A stretch of DNA of 64,000 bases from JBEKCB01 sp052139675. Its GTDB lineage: Bacteria; Planctomycetota; Brocadiia; CAIUPP01. Positions within the stretch are counted from its first letter, which is position 1. Each line of letters opens with the position of its first letter. Positions 33,181-41,782 of the stretch are shown in pieces. The notes under the pieces were generated by a model. That model was given only the letters and a program-made list of their open reading frames with translations. It made no database searches and was not told the origin of the DNA. The position numbers and the translations under genes were made by a program. Location of the stretch: positions 1 to 64,000 of the forward strand of contig JBKQWE010000065.1 of NCBI GenBank assembly GCA_052139675.1, read 5' to 3'.

Positions 33181-33746
33181 GTCCTGTCCTCCGTCGAAAG
33201 TTCACGACGCAACTGTTCGAGCGCCTGATTAAATCGCGCGTGCGCCGTGCTTTTGGTCACTTTCTGTAAATCTGCGATCTCCTCGAACGTCAATTCGCCC
33301 CACGTGCGAAGGCTGAGAGTTTCCTTCAGGTCATCCGGCAGCCCACTGACCTGCTGAAGTATCCGCTCAACCTCCTCGGCATGGACACTGCCCAGACTCG
33401 GGTCAGTGGCCCGCGTGGCCGAACGCTCGACATGTTCATACTCCCGCGCCTGCCGCCGCATCCTTCTTCGAAGTTGGTCCAACGCTCCATTGCGCGTGCT
33501 GACCACTAGAAACGGGAGTACGCTTGAGCCGTTGCCGAGCCGCCAAGTCTCCTTCAGAAGCTTCGTGAAAACGTCGTGCATTATGTCCTCCGCGGCGTTG
33601 CGGTCTCCAGTTATCGCCGTTGCGAGCGTCAGGAGCCGTGCCTTGTGCGCCGTGTAGGCGTCGTCGAACGCAGTGCGCCACGCCGGTTTGCCGTCCGTTC
33701 CCAAAACACCCTCCTTCAACAAGCGCCGGCCTGGCCTGACCGACAT
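33177..33746 (-). CDS. ECF-type RNA polymerase sigma factor
   Basis: A 189-residue sigma-70 family protein. Region 2 is visible as RLLTLATAITGDRNAAEDIMHDVFTKLLK with the DAEDxxQ-like pattern, and region 4 as LPDDLKETLSLRTWGELTFE followed by EIADLQKVTKSTAHARFNQA, a helix-turn-helix. The ATG of MSVRPGRR (33746) is chosen; the open frame continues 64 codons upstream, part of which could be real. The downstream overlapping gene encodes a membrane protein, so activation by an envelope signal is likely. No target promoter motif was identified. Confidence 0.85.
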   Translation of the reverse strand: MSVRPGRRLLKEGVLGTDGKPAWRTAFDDAYTAHKARLLTLATAITGDRNAAEDIMHDVFTKLLKETWRLGNGSSVLPFLVVSTRNGALDQLRRRMRRQAREYEHVERSATRATDPSLGSVHAEEVERILQQVSGLPDDLKETLSLRTWGELTFEEIADLQKVTKSTAHARFNQALEQLRRELSTEDRT

Positions 33747-34138
33747 GATGCGGAGACGCCGTCCACCATAATAACGCCACGGCCACCGGTTTGTCCGGCG
33801 CGTAGGGAATATTTCGGGATATAATACCTCGATTATCCTTGCCCAGTCGTCTGCGGAGACAGTGCGGGGGCGGTTATCCGCTGCAAACAGTGCATTGTCA
33901 AACACCTTAATGCAATAGACGCCGCGAGCCGGTCCCACTGGCGCGCAGCCGACAGGACCGGCCCGAAGCTCAAAGCCAGCGCGGTCACGTCATACTGCGC
34001 CAGCAACTGCTAGACCGCCTTCTTCGCAGCCGTAACGAGGCTCTCGACGGTCGCCTCGGCCTTCGCCATACCCGCTTTCGCGCCCGCAAGCGCCGTGGTG
34101 AGGCTGAAATGCGCCTTCACGACCTCGTAAACGATGCA

Positions 34139-34168
34139 CCCGCCTTCGCTAAAGCTACGGCGGGCAAG
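34139..34168. repeat. Intergenic CCCGCC/GGCGGGCAAG palindrome
   Basis: CCCGCC, a 14-base loop, then GGCGGGCAAG. Same family as the in-frame copies in argS, nfnB, pheT, mnmA and the PKS gene. It ends the small membrane-protein frame at 34155. Confidence 0.75.
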
Positions 34169-34355
34169 CCATAAAGGTCGCGGTCAGCGCCCAGCTCACG
34201 AAGCCCTGGATCGTCATGTAGACGGTGATGGCAATGAAGATCAGCGAGATCACAATCCCGATTCGGAAGGTCGCCGTCACGCTCCATTCGGCCGCCGATT
34301 TGAGGTCTGCGATCTGCTTGTTCAGGGCGTCCAGCCCCTGAAGGCGGCAATCCAT
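34155..34355 (-). CDS. Small single-helix membrane protein, possibly truncated
   Basis: A 66-residue frame from ATG 34355. A short amphipathic helix (LDALNKQIADLKSAAEW) leads to a hydrophobic segment, IGIVISLIFIAITVYMTI. The last residues and the stop come from the palindromic repeat at 34139-34168, so a once longer protein may have been cut by repeat insertion. No family is recognised. Confidence 0.4.
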   Translation of the reverse strand: MDCRLQGLDALNKQIADLKSAAEWSVTATFRIGIVISLIFIAITVYMTIQGFVSWALTATFMACPP

Positions 34356-34368
34356 ACGACCTGGCCGG

Positions 34369-34397
34369 TTGCAATGCCCGTCTTGTTGTGCTATCCT
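34369..34397 (+). promoter_or_regulatory. Candidate sigma-70 promoter for ppdK
   Basis: TTGCAA (34369-34374), 17 bp, TATCCT (34392-34397), four of six matches in each box. It lies about 155 bp before the ppdK ATG, leaving a structured leader with two hairpins. Confidence 0.35.
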
Positions 34398-34489
34398 TCC
34401 GCTCTCTCAGGCTCGATGGATTCCGGCCTGCGCGTTCGTTGTGAATCCCTGGTCCCAGAGTGCGCCGCGTACGGCGCACGACAATCGCC

Positions 34490-34536
34490 GCCCTTCGACA
34501 ACCGCTCAGGGCGGCCCTGAGCGAGGTCGAAAGGGC
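34490..34536. repeat. TTCGAC...GCTCAGGGC palindrome before ppdK
   Basis: An imperfect palindrome: CTTCGAC and CGCTCAGGGC face GCCCTGAGCG and GTCGAAAGG. It ends just before the ppdK ribosome site (GGAGG, then ATG 34551). Related copies lie at 28689 and inside pus10. Confidence 0.65.
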
Positions 34537-34550
34537 CGGAGGACAAACCC

Positions 34551-37295
34551 ATGGCCAAATACGTTTACTTTTTCGGCGGCGGCAAGGCGGAAGGCAAATC
34601 CGAGATGAAGAACCTCCTCGGCGGCAAAGGCGCCAACCTCGCCGAGATGGCGAACCTCGGCCTGCCCGTGCCGCCGGGCTTCACGATCACGACCGAGGTC
34701 TGCACGCTCTATTACCGGAACAAGGGCAAGTACCCGGCCGAGCTGAAGAAGCAGGTCGAGGAGGACCTGAGGAAGACCGAACGGATCATGGAGAAGAAGT
34801 TCGGCGACCCGAAGGATCCGCTGCTGGTCTCCGTGCGCTCCGGCGCGCGCGCCTCGATGCCGGGGATGATGGAGACGATCCTCAACGTCGGCCTCGCGCC
34901 GAGCACGATCCCCGGCTTGATCGCCAAGACGAGCAACCCGCGCTTCGTCTACGATGCCTATCGCCGCCTGATCATGATGTACTCCGACGTGGTGATGGAG
35001 AAGGCCGCCGGCATCGAGCCGGCCGGCGAGCAGGGCATCCGCAAGCAGCTCGAAGCGATCATGCATGGGATGAAGGAGAAGAAGGGCGTGAAGCTCGATA
35101 CCGAGCTGAGCGCCGACGACCTGAAGGAGCTGGCCGCGCAGTTCAAGGCGCGCGTGCTCAAGGTCCTGGGCAAGCCGTTCCCGGACGAGCCGATGGACCA
35201 GTTGTGGGGCAGCGTGAGCGCCGTGTTCCAGAGCTGGAACGGCCGCCGCGCGGTGGAGTATCGCCGCATCGAGAGGATCCCGGACGAATGGGGCACGGCG
35301 GTGACCGTCCAGACGATGGTCTTCGGCAACACCGGCGAGACCTCCGCGACGGGCGTGGGCTTCACGCGCGATCCCGCTACGGGACGGAACATCTTCTACG
35401 GCGAGTGGCTCCCGAACGCGCAGGGCGAAGACGTCGTGGCCGGCATCCGCACGCCGCTGCCGGTGAACGAAGCGGGCAAGACCGCCCACACGAAGGGGCT
35501 GACCAGCCTGGAAAAGGCGATGCCGGCGGCCTACAAGCAGCTCAACGCGATCCAGCAGAAGCTCGAGAAGCACTACCGCGACATGCTCGACATCGAGTTC
35601 ACGATCGAGGAAGGCCGCCTGTTCATGCTCCAGTGCCGCGTCGGCAAACGCAACGGCGTGGCCGCGGTGAAGATCGCGGTGGACATGGGCCTCGAGAAGC
35701 TGATCAAGCCGGAAGAGGCGGTGCTCCGCGTCAAGGCCGACGCGCTCGTGCAGTGCCTGCTGCCGATGGTGGACCCGAAGGCGGAACGCGAGAGCAAGCC
35801 GCTGGCCAAGGGCCTGCCCGCCGGACCCGGCGGCGCGCACGGCATGGTGGTCTTCACCGCCGATGAGGCCGCCCGCCGCGGGAAGGAACTTCACGAGAAA
35901 GTGATCCTCGTCCGCACCGAGACCAGCCCGGAGGACGTCCACGGCATGCACGCTGCGCAGGCGATCCTCACCGCCAAGGGCGGCATGACCAGCCACGCGG
36001 CGCTCGTCGCGCGCGGCTGGGGCAAATGCTGCATCGTCGGCTGCGCCGGCATCGCGGTGGACATGGACCGCAAAGTCCTCAAGGCGGGCGGCAAGGAAAT
36101 CCCGGAAGGCGCGTGGATCACTCTCAACGGCACCTCCGGCACGGTCTATGAAGGCAAGCTGCCGCTGGTGGACCCGGACCTGCGGAACAACAAGGACTTC
36201 CGCCAGTTCATGAAGTGGGTGGACGGCTTCCGCAAGATGGGCGTGCGCACGAACGCCGATACGCCGCAGGACGCGCGGAAGGCGCTGGAGTTCGGCGCCG
36301 AGGGCATCGGCCTGTTCCGCACCGAGCACATGTTCTACGGCGAAGGCGCCGACCGGCCGCTCTTCCTGCTGCGCAAGATGATCGCCAGCAGCACGCTCGA
36401 GGAGCGCCGCAAGGCCCTCGACGAGCTGTACCCGTTCATGAAGGCCGACATGAAGGACACGATGGAGGCGATGCAGGGCCACCCGGTGACGATCCGCACG
36501 CTCGACCCGCCGCTTCACGAGTTCGTCCCGAAGGACGCCGCCCGCCTCGAGGAACTGGCGCGCGCGCTCAACATCTCCATGGAGGAACTCCAGAAGCGCG
36601 CCGAAGGCCTGCACGAGACGAACCCGATGATGGGGCACCGCGGCGTCCGCCTCGGCGTCACCTATCCGGAAGTCACCGAGTACCAGGTCCGCGCCATCCT
36701 CGAAGCCGCCGCCGAAGTGGCGCTCGACAAGAAGGTCAAGAACGTCCTGCCGGAGATCATGATCCCGGTCACCTGCGCCAAGTCCGAACTCGACGACCAG
36801 AAGAAGATCATTGACCGCGTCGTCATCGAGGTGAAGGCGAAGTACAAACTCAAGAAGCTCGACTACCTGATCGGCACGATGATCGAGCTGCCGCGCGCGG
36901 CGCTGACGGCGGACAGGATGGCCGAGACGGCCGAGTTCTTCAGCTTCGGCACGAACGACCTGACGCAGATGACGTTCGGCTTCAGCCGCGACGACATCGG
37001 CTCGTTCGTCCCGGAGTACCTCAAGAAGAAGCTGCTGCCGGAAGACCCGTTCCAGTCGCTCGACCAGGAAGGCGTCGGCCAGCTCATCCGGATGGGTATC
37101 GAGCGCGGCCGCAGCACGCGGGCCAAGCTGAAGGTGGGCATCTGCGGCGAGCACGGCGGCGACTACGAATCGGTCAAATTCTGCCATCGCGTCGGCATGA
37201 ACTACGTCAGTTGCTCGCCGTTCCGCGTGCCGATCGCGCGCCTCGCGGCCGCGCACGCCGCGCTCGAAGAGAAGAAGTCGAAGAAGTCGAAGTAA
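34551..37295 (+). CDS. ppdK: Pyruvate, phosphate dikinase
   Basis: Reversibly converts pyruvate, ATP and phosphate to phosphoenolpyruvate, AMP and pyrophosphate; it serves glycolysis or gluconeogenesis in many anaerobes. The 914-residue length is normal. N-terminal ATP-grasp: YFFGGGKAEGKSEMKNLLGG, VSVRSGARASMPGMMETILN and FTIEEGRLFMLQCR. The phosphohistidine domain has GGMTSHAALVARGWGK with the catalytic His. The C-terminal PEP domain has IGLFRTEHMF, HRGVRLGVTYPE and FSFGTNDLTQMTFG. GGAGG lies eight bases before the ATG. A strong intrinsic terminator (37321-37356) follows, so it is probably transcribed alone. Confidence 0.96.
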   Translation: MAKYVYFFGGGKAEGKSEMKNLLGGKGANLAEMANLGLPVPPGFTITTEVCTLYYRNKGKYPAELKKQVEEDLRKTERIMEKKFGDPKDPLLVSVRSGARASMPGMMETILNVGLAPSTIPGLIAKTSNPRFVYDAYRRLIMMYSDVVMEKAAGIEPAGEQGIRKQLEAIMHGMKEKKGVKLDTELSADDLKELAAQFKARVLKVLGKPFPDEPMDQLWGSVSAVFQSWNGRRAVEYRRIERIPDEWGTAVTVQTMVFGNTGETSATGVGFTRDPATGRNIFYGEWLPNAQGEDVVAGIRTPLPVNEAGKTAHTKGLTSLEKAMPAAYKQLNAIQQKLEKHYRDMLDIEFTIEEGRLFMLQCRVGKRNGVAAVKIAVDMGLEKLIKPEEAVLRVKADALVQCLLPMVDPKAERESKPLAKGLPAGPGGAHGMVVFTADEAARRGKELHEKVILVRTETSPEDVHGMHAAQAILTAKGGMTSHAALVARGWGKCCIVGCAGIAVDMDRKVLKAGGKEIPEGAWITLNGTSGTVYEGKLPLVDPDLRNNKDFRQFMKWVDGFRKMGVRTNADTPQDARKALEFGAEGIGLFRTEHMFYGEGADRPLFLLRKMIASSTLEERRKALDELYPFMKADMKDTMEAMQGHPVTIRTLDPPLHEFVPKDAARLEELARALNISMEELQKRAEGLHETNPMMGHRGVRLGVTYPEVTEYQVRAILEAAAEVALDKKVKNVLPEIMIPVTCAKSELDDQKKIIDRVVIEVKAKYKLKKLDYLIGTMIELPRAALTADRMAETAEFFSFGTNDLTQMTFGFSRDDIGSFVPEYLKKKLLPEDPFQSLDQEGVGQLIRMGIERGRSTRAKLKVGICGEHGGDYESVKFCHRVGMNYVSCSPFRVPIARLAAAHAALEEKKSKKSK

Positions 37296-37320
37296 GCCAG
37301 GCTCCGCCGAAAACCGAGTG

Positions 37321-37356
37321 CGCCCGGGAGAAGCGATTCTCCCGGGCGTGTTTTTT
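37321..37356 (+). terminator. Intrinsic terminator after ppdK
   Basis: A perfect 12-bp stem (CGCCCGGGAGAA with its inverted copy) around GCGA, ending at 37348, followed by TG and six T residues. It lies 25 bp after the ppdK stop and is the clearest Rho-independent terminator in the window. Confidence 0.93.
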
Positions 37357-37377
37357 CTATACTGAGGGATAACCGTT

Positions 37378-38565
37378 GTGAGCGGCATCCTCGGCGCCGA
37401 GACGACCCTGCTGATGCTGGTCCACTTCTTCGGGGACTTTTACGGGGCGTTCTATTACCCTCTCGTGCCGTATTTCCGCGAGCACTTCGGGCTGACGCTG
37501 ACGGCGATCGGCGCGCTGGCGGCGGTGCTGACGAGTTGCGCGAGCTACTTCCAGCCGGTGGCCTGGATCGTCGAAGACCGCCTGGGCGCGCGCCGCGCGA
37601 TGATCGCCGCCACTTGCGCCGCGGTGGTCGGGGCGGGGCTGCTCGCATTCGCCTGGAATCCCGCGTCGCTGGCGGCGGCGCTGTTGCTCTGCGGACTGGG
37701 CGTCGGGCTGTTTCACCCGATCGGCGCGGCGCTCTCCGGGCGCAGCGGCGCAAAGAGCCGCGTGGCGGCGATCGGGTTCTACATGTTCGGCGGAAGCATC
37801 GGCGTCATGCTCGCGCCGCTGCTCGTCCCGCGCGCCGCCGCGGTGGACATCCGCTGGGTGGCCGCGCTGGCGATTCCCGGCCTGATCTTCGCGGCCGTGC
37901 TGTGCCTGCGGCTCCGGCCGGCGAGCGAACCGCCGCGCATGAAGGCGCGCGCCGGCCAGATCGGACGGGTCTTCCGCAGGCTCTGGCCGATCCATCTCGA
38001 CGTGGTCCTGCGGTTCGTCCCGCTCACGGCCTATGTCCTCTGGCTCCCGGTCCTGGCCGCGTTGCGCGGGCAGAGCAAGGCCGAGGTGGGCCAGAGCCTG
38101 GCCTTCATGATGCTGGTCGGCGCGGGCGGCGTCCTGGCCGGCGGCTATATCGGCGTGCGGCTGACCGGGCGATGGGTGGTGATCCTGAGCGAGGTTGCCG
38201 CGGCGGCCGCGCTGGCCTTGGCGCCGCGGACCGGCGGCGCGCTGTTCTACGCGCTGCTCGGGGTCGGCAGCTTCCTGCTTTACATGGTGACGCCGATCCA
38301 GATCGCCGTGGCGCAGAGGCTCGCGCCGGAGGCCGACAGCGCCGCGTCGGGGATCGTGATGGGGTTCGCCTACGGCAACGCCGGACTGATGATGCTTCCG
38401 CTCGGCCGGCTCGGCGATTATTGGAAAGCCGCCACCGGCGATGAGCTGCTTTCCGTGCAGCGCGTGCTCCAGCTCTCGGCGTGCTTCCTGATCCCGGCGG
38501 TGGCGGCGTCGCTCATGGTCCGGTCCGCGCCGGCGGAATCCGAAGCGGCGGGCGCCAGAGGATAA
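37378..38565 (+). CDS. MFS transporter (fosmidomycin-resistance-like)
   Basis: A 395-residue major-facilitator permease with about 12 membrane helices. The N-terminus LLMLVHFFGDFYGAFYYPL resembles the Fsr type of drug exporters, and GLGVGLFHPIGAALSGR is the equivalent of the PxG helix. The middle basic loop (SEPPRMKARAGQIGRVFRR) splits two six-helix halves. The start is GTG 37378 with GAGGG nine bases upstream. It lies directly after the ppdK terminator and is one base from the next gene, so the two are co-transcribed. The substrate is unknown. Confidence 0.8.
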   Translation: MSGILGAETTLLMLVHFFGDFYGAFYYPLVPYFREHFGLTLTAIGALAAVLTSCASYFQPVAWIVEDRLGARRAMIAATCAAVVGAGLLAFAWNPASLAAALLLCGLGVGLFHPIGAALSGRSGAKSRVAAIGFYMFGGSIGVMLAPLLVPRAAAVDIRWVAALAIPGLIFAAVLCLRLRPASEPPRMKARAGQIGRVFRRLWPIHLDVVLRFVPLTAYVLWLPVLAALRGQSKAEVGQSLAFMMLVGAGGVLAGGYIGVRLTGRWVVILSEVAAAAALALAPRTGGALFYALLGVGSFLLYMVTPIQIAVAQRLAPEADSAASGIVMGFAYGNAGLMMLPLGRLGDYWKAATGDELLSVQRVLQLSACFLIPAVAASLMVRSAPAESEAAGARG

Positions 38566-38566
38566 C

Positions 38567-39127
38567 ATGGCCAACGCAAAAAAAGTCGTAGCTGTCTTCG
38601 GCGCGAACCGCGTCTCGCGCGGCGAGCCGCTTTACGATCTGGCCGAGGAAACCGGCCGCGAGATCGCCGGCGCAGGCTGGACGCTGCTCAACGGCGGCTA
38701 CGGCGGCACGATGGAAGCGACGTCGCGCGGCGCGCGGGAACGCGGCGGCCGCGTCCTCGGCGTCCCCGTGGCGATCTACTCGTCGCAGGTGAACCCGTTT
38801 ATCAGCGAGTCGGTGATGACGCAGGATCTCTGGGAACGCATCCGGCTGATGCTCGACCGCAGCGACGCGTTCATCGCGCTGGAGGGCTCCACCGGGACGC
38901 TGGCGGAAATCGGCATGGCGTGGGAGTTTACAGCAAAGAAGCTGCTCCCGCCGAAACCGCTGATCTTCATCGGCGATTTCTGGGCGCCGCTCTACCGGAC
39001 CGTTCTCAGCGCGCCCAATAGCAGCGAGCCGACGCGCGGTGGCATCGTCCGCATCGAGCCGACGCCGAAGGCGGCGGTTGACTTCCTGCGCGCTTACTGG
39101 AAAGATCAAACGAACGAAGAAGTATGA
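38567..39127 (+). CDS. LOG-like Rossmann-fold nucleotide-binding protein
   Basis: A 186-residue protein of the LOG/TIGR00725-type family, related to phosphoribohydrolases mislabelled as lysine decarboxylases. VVAVFGANRVSRGE opens the fold, LLNGGYGGTMEATSRGA is the first nucleotide loop, and IALEGSTGTLAEIGMAWE stands at the place of the PGGxGTxxE motif, with Glu-Gly-Ser instead of Pro-Gly-Gly. Activity on nucleotide monophosphates is possible but this substitution makes it uncertain. The gene starts one base after the MFS stop. The 84-bp repeat begins within its last codons. Confidence 0.75.
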   Translation: MANAKKVVAVFGANRVSRGEPLYDLAEETGREIAGAGWTLLNGGYGGTMEATSRGARERGGRVLGVPVAIYSSQVNPFISESVMTQDLWERIRLMLDRSDAFIALEGSTGTLAEIGMAWEFTAKKLLPPKPLIFIGDFWAPLYRTVLSAPNSSEPTRGGIVRIEPTPKAAVDFLRAYWKDQTNEEV

Positions 39128-39202
39128 GTGATGAGCGATGAACGGGAGCGCTTGCGCGCCCCTGTTGTACTTCTTCATTCATCATTCGCAGTTCTGACTT
39201 CC
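39119..39202. repeat. 84-bp hairpin repeat, copy B
   Basis: Same length and layout as 8611-8694: GAAGTATGAGTG at one end, GACTTCC at the other, centre GAGCGCTTGCGCGC. It covers the end of the LOG-like gene and stops 13 bp before the argS ATG. Confidence 0.85.
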
Positions 39203-39215
39203 ACGAGAGGATGAA

Positions 39216-40976
39216 ATGGACAACCCGTTCACCGCCGAGATCGCGCACGAACTCGCCGCCCTCATCTCCCCCGCCATAAGTCCGGCGGGCAAGCCCGCCA
39301 TAAGTCCGGCGGGCAAGCAGGACGAAGCGACGGTCGAGTCGCTGTTGACGACGCCGCCGGACGAGACGATGGGCGACTACGCGTTCCCGTGCTTCGCCCT
39401 GGCCCGCGCGCAGAAGCGGAATCCGGCGGAGGCCGCGCGCGAGCTGGCGGCAAAGATTCAGCCGGGCGAGTGGATCGCCGGCGCTTCGGCAAACGGACCG
39501 TACGTCAACCTCTCCGTCCGGCGCGAGGCGTTCATCGCCTGGGCGCTGACGGAGGCGCACCGGCGCAAAGGCGAGTTCGGCCATTCCGACCTGGGCAAAG
39601 GCCGGACCGTCGTCGTCGAGTTCTCTTCGCCGAACATCGCCAAGCACCTGGGCATCCATCACGTGCGAACGACGATGATCGGCAACGCGCTCGACCGGAT
39701 CCATCGCGCGCTCGGCTACCGCGTCGTCGGCATCAACTTCCTCGGCGACTGGGGCACGCAGTTCGGGCTGATGATCTCGGCGTACAAGCGCTGGGGCGGA
39801 CCGGAGACGCTCCAGGGCGACGCGGTCGCGAACTTGAATGTGCTCTACGTGCGGTTCAACGAGGAGGCGAAGAAGGACCCGTCGCTTCGCGACGAGGGGC
39901 GCGCGTGGTTCAAGCGGCTCGAGGACGGCGATCCGGAAGCGGTCGCGCTCTGGGAGCGGTTCCGCCAGGTCAGCCTCGCCGCGTTCGAGGAAGTCTATCG
40001 CGTGCTCGGCGTGCGCTTCGACGAGATCAGCGGCGAGTCGAAGTACGACAAGCTGATGCCCGGCGCCATCCGCCGGCTTGAGGAACTCGGCCTGGCGAAG
40101 CTCGACCAGGGCGCGCTCATCGTGGACCTCTCCGCGGACAAGATGCCGCCGGTGCTGCTCAGAAAGTCGGATGGCGCAACACTTTATGACACGCGCGACA
40201 TCGCCGCCGCGGAGGATCGGTGGAACCGCTACCATTTCGCCCGGATGATCTACGTCGTCGGCGGAGACCAGAAATTGCACTTCCGCCAGATTTTCAAAGT
40301 GCTCCAGATGATGGGCTATCCCTGGGCGAAAGACTGCGTCCACGTGGACTTCGGCATGGTCCGGATGAAAAGCGCGGAGGGCGCCGGCAAGATGTCCGGC
40401 CGCCGCGGCGAGGTCATCATGCTCAAGGACGTGCTGCGCGAGGCGATCGAGCGCGCGCGGCAGGCGATCGAGGCGAAGAACCCGGACCTGCCGGACAAGG
40501 AGCGCATCGCCGCCGCCGTCGGCATCGGCGCGGTGGTCTTCAACGACCTCAAGCGCCAGCGGATCAAGGACGTGGACTTCGACTGGGACGCGATCCTCAG
40601 CTTCGAGGGCGAGACCGGTCCGTACGTCCAGTACGCGCACGCGCGGTTGTGCAGCATCCTGAGAAAGTACGGCCAGGCGCCGGCGGAGCGGGTCAACTTT
40701 GCGCTCCTGGCCGAGCCGGAGGAATTCGCCCTCGCGAAGGCAATGGCCGGCTTGGAGCCGACCGTCCGCCGCGCCGCCGAGGCGTGCGAGCCGGCCATGG
40801 TCAGCCAGTATCTCCTCGACCTCTGCACGCGGTTCAGCAGTTACTATCACAAGCACAAGGTCGTCGGCGACGACCCGGACCTGACCGCCGCGCGCGTGCT
40901 GCTGGTGGACGGCATTCGCCAGACCATCGCCAACGGCCTCGAGCTGCTCGGCATCGCGGCGCCGGAGGAGATGTAA
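39216..40976 (+). CDS. argS: Arginyl-tRNA synthetase
   Basis: Class I synthetase charging tRNA-Arg, 586 residues. The N-terminal Add1 domain is followed by SSPNIAKHLGIHHVRTTMIG, the HIGH motif in its HLGIHH form, then NFLGDWGTQFG, and GKMSGRRGEV, the KMSKS equivalent. The C-terminal DALR domain has AHARLCSIL. Residues ~19-34 read PAISPAGK twice, coded by two tandem 24-bp copies of the palindromic repeat (39270-39317), an insertion in the N-terminal domain that other ArgS lack. The AGAGG ribosome site lies just after repeat copy B. Confidence 0.95.
   Translation: MDNPFTAEIAHELAALISPAISPAGKPAISPAGKQDEATVESLLTTPPDETMGDYAFPCFALARAQKRNPAEAARELAAKIQPGEWIAGASANGPYVNLSVRREAFIAWALTEAHRRKGEFGHSDLGKGRTVVVEFSSPNIAKHLGIHHVRTTMIGNALDRIHRALGYRVVGINFLGDWGTQFGLMISAYKRWGGPETLQGDAVANLNVLYVRFNEEAKKDPSLRDEGRAWFKRLEDGDPEAVALWERFRQVSLAAFEEVYRVLGVRFDEISGESKYDKLMPGAIRRLEELGLAKLDQGALIVDLSADKMPPVLLRKSDGATLYDTRDIAAAEDRWNRYHFARMIYVVGGDQKLHFRQIFKVLQMMGYPWAKDCVHVDFGMVRMKSAEGAGKMSGRRGEVIMLKDVLREAIERARQAIEAKNPDLPDKERIAAAVGIGAVVFNDLKRQRIKDVDFDWDAILSFEGETGPYVQYAHARLCSILRKYGQAPAERVNFALLAEPEEFALAKAMAGLEPTVRRAAEACEPAMVSQYLLDLCTRFSSYYHKHKVVGDDPDLTAARVLLVDGIRQTIANGLELLGIAAPEEM
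39270..39317. repeat. Tandem pair of 24-bp palindromes inside argS
   Basis: Two identical 24-bp units: CCCGCC, an 8-base loop ATAAGTCC, then GGCGGGCAAG. Read in frame, each adds PAISPAGK to ArgS. The unit in nfnB (62119-62142) differs at only 3 of 24 positions. Confidence 0.9.
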
Positions 40977-41016
40977 CCTTCCACGCGCCGACGAATCGTC
41001 CTCATCGTGCCGGCGC

Positions 41017-41045
41017 TTGAGCGATGCGCTGGACATGCGTATAAT
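41017..41045 (+). promoter_or_regulatory. Sigma-70 promoter for the first MNT/HEPN module
   Basis: TTGAGC (41017-41022), 17 bp, perfect TATAAT (41040-41045). It lies in the argS-MNT spacer, about 50 bp before the MNT start. Confidence 0.75.
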
Positions 41046-41091
41046 CGAAAGCGGCGGCGCTCCTTGAACGAGAGGCCAGGGATAGAGATGT

Positions 41092-41412
41092 ATGGTCAAG
41101 CTTACTGAGATTCGGGAACTCGCCCACACGATTGCTCGCGAGTTCAAGCCGGAGAGAATCGTGCTGTTCGGCTCTCACGCCCGAGGCGCGGCGGGCGGAG
41201 AATCGGACGTGGACCTGCTGGTCATACTGTCTTTCCGGGGAAAAGGGTGCCGGAAGGCCGTCGAAATCCTCGAACGCGTCAAGCCGGCCTTTGCGCTGGA
41301 CCTGCTGCTGCGCACTCCCGAACAATTCGAGCAACGCATTCAACAAGGGGACTTTTTCCTTCGCCGCATCGCGCAAGAGGGAGTTGTGCTGTATGAAAAC
41401 CCTCACGCGTGA
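41092..41412 (+). CDS. MNT-type nucleotidyltransferase (antitoxin of an MNT/HEPN pair)
   Basis: A 106-residue minimal nucleotidyltransferase. IVLFGSHARGAAGGESDVDLLV carries the GSxxRG and DxD signature, and FALDLLLRTPEQFE supplies the third acidic position. The ATG at 41092 follows a near-consensus promoter. It overlaps the HEPN gene by 20 bp, the usual arrangement of MNT/HEPN toxin-antitoxin systems, in which the nucleotidyltransferase inactivates the HEPN RNase by nucleotide addition. That mechanism is known for the family and inferred here. Confidence 0.85.
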   Translation: MVKLTEIRELAHTIAREFKPERIVLFGSHARGAAGGESDVDLLVILSFRGKGCRKAVEILERVKPAFALDLLLRTPEQFEQRIQQGDFFLRRIAQEGVVLYENPHA

Positions 41413-41782
41413 GTGGGTGAAAAAGGCCGAAGGGGATTTCAACACGTTGCTCCGCGAGGTCCGCGCGCGTAAGGCGCCAAACTACGATGCCGCATGCTTT
41501 CACGCGCAGCAGTGCGTCGAGAAGTATTTAAAGGCCCGCTTGCAGGAAGCGGAAATGCCGTTCGGCAAAACTCACAATCTCATTGTCCTCTTCAACGCCT
41601 GTTTGACGCTGGAACCGCTGTGGGTAATCTTGGACAGGCTTATTCTTGTCTTGAACGCCTACGCAGTCGAACTTCGTTATCCCGGCGAGTCGGCAGATCG
41701 CCGGATGGCGAAGGAGGCGCTCGCTGCGACTCGAGAGCTTCGCCGGCTTGTGCGTGAATCACTGGGGCTGGACGCTGATTAG
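41393..41782 (+). CDS. HEPN-domain protein (toxin of an MNT/HEPN pair)
   Basis: A 129-residue all-helical protein. MKTLTREWVKKAEGDFNTLL opens the fold, and ACFHAQQCVEKYLKA is the typical HEPN core of this subclass. A second helical pair ends in RYPGE and RELRRLVRESLG. A canonical Rx4-6H RNase motif is not obvious, so catalytic activity is uncertain. The start overlaps the nucleotidyltransferase gene. A short iteration of GATTAGT follows the stop codon. Confidence 0.82.
   Translation: MKTLTREWVKKAEGDFNTLLREVRARKAPNYDAACFHAQQCVEKYLKARLQEAEMPFGKTHNLIVLFNACLTLEPLWVILDRLILVLNAYAVELRYPGESADRRMAKEALAATRELRRLVRESLGLDAD

Larger units (their letters stand above)
33747..34550. other. Gene-poor right edge of the island
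   Basis: About 800 bp with only fragments. On the minus strand, codons ending at a TAG (34010-34012) read AKAGMAKAEATVESLVTAAK, an Ala/Lys-rich helix without a start. A small membrane-protein frame lies at 34155-34355 and a palindromic repeat at 34139-34168. A perfect 8-bp hairpin (34460-34479) and another repeat (34490-34536) precede ppdK. No intact tRNA, integrase or attachment copy is seen. Confidence 0.5.

Noticed and set aside
34506..37388. A 960-codon open frame on the minus strand opposite ppdK
   Set aside because: Its product is an Arg/Ala/His-rich sequence without motifs; it is a by-product of high GC codon use in ppdK, whose own protein matches its family throughout.
41132..41392. 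An N-terminal extension of the HEPN protein at 41393
   Set aside because: The upstream 87 codons are Ser/Arg/Cys-rich and lie over the nucleotidyltransferase gene in another frame; the ATG at 41393 gives the normal HEPN length.
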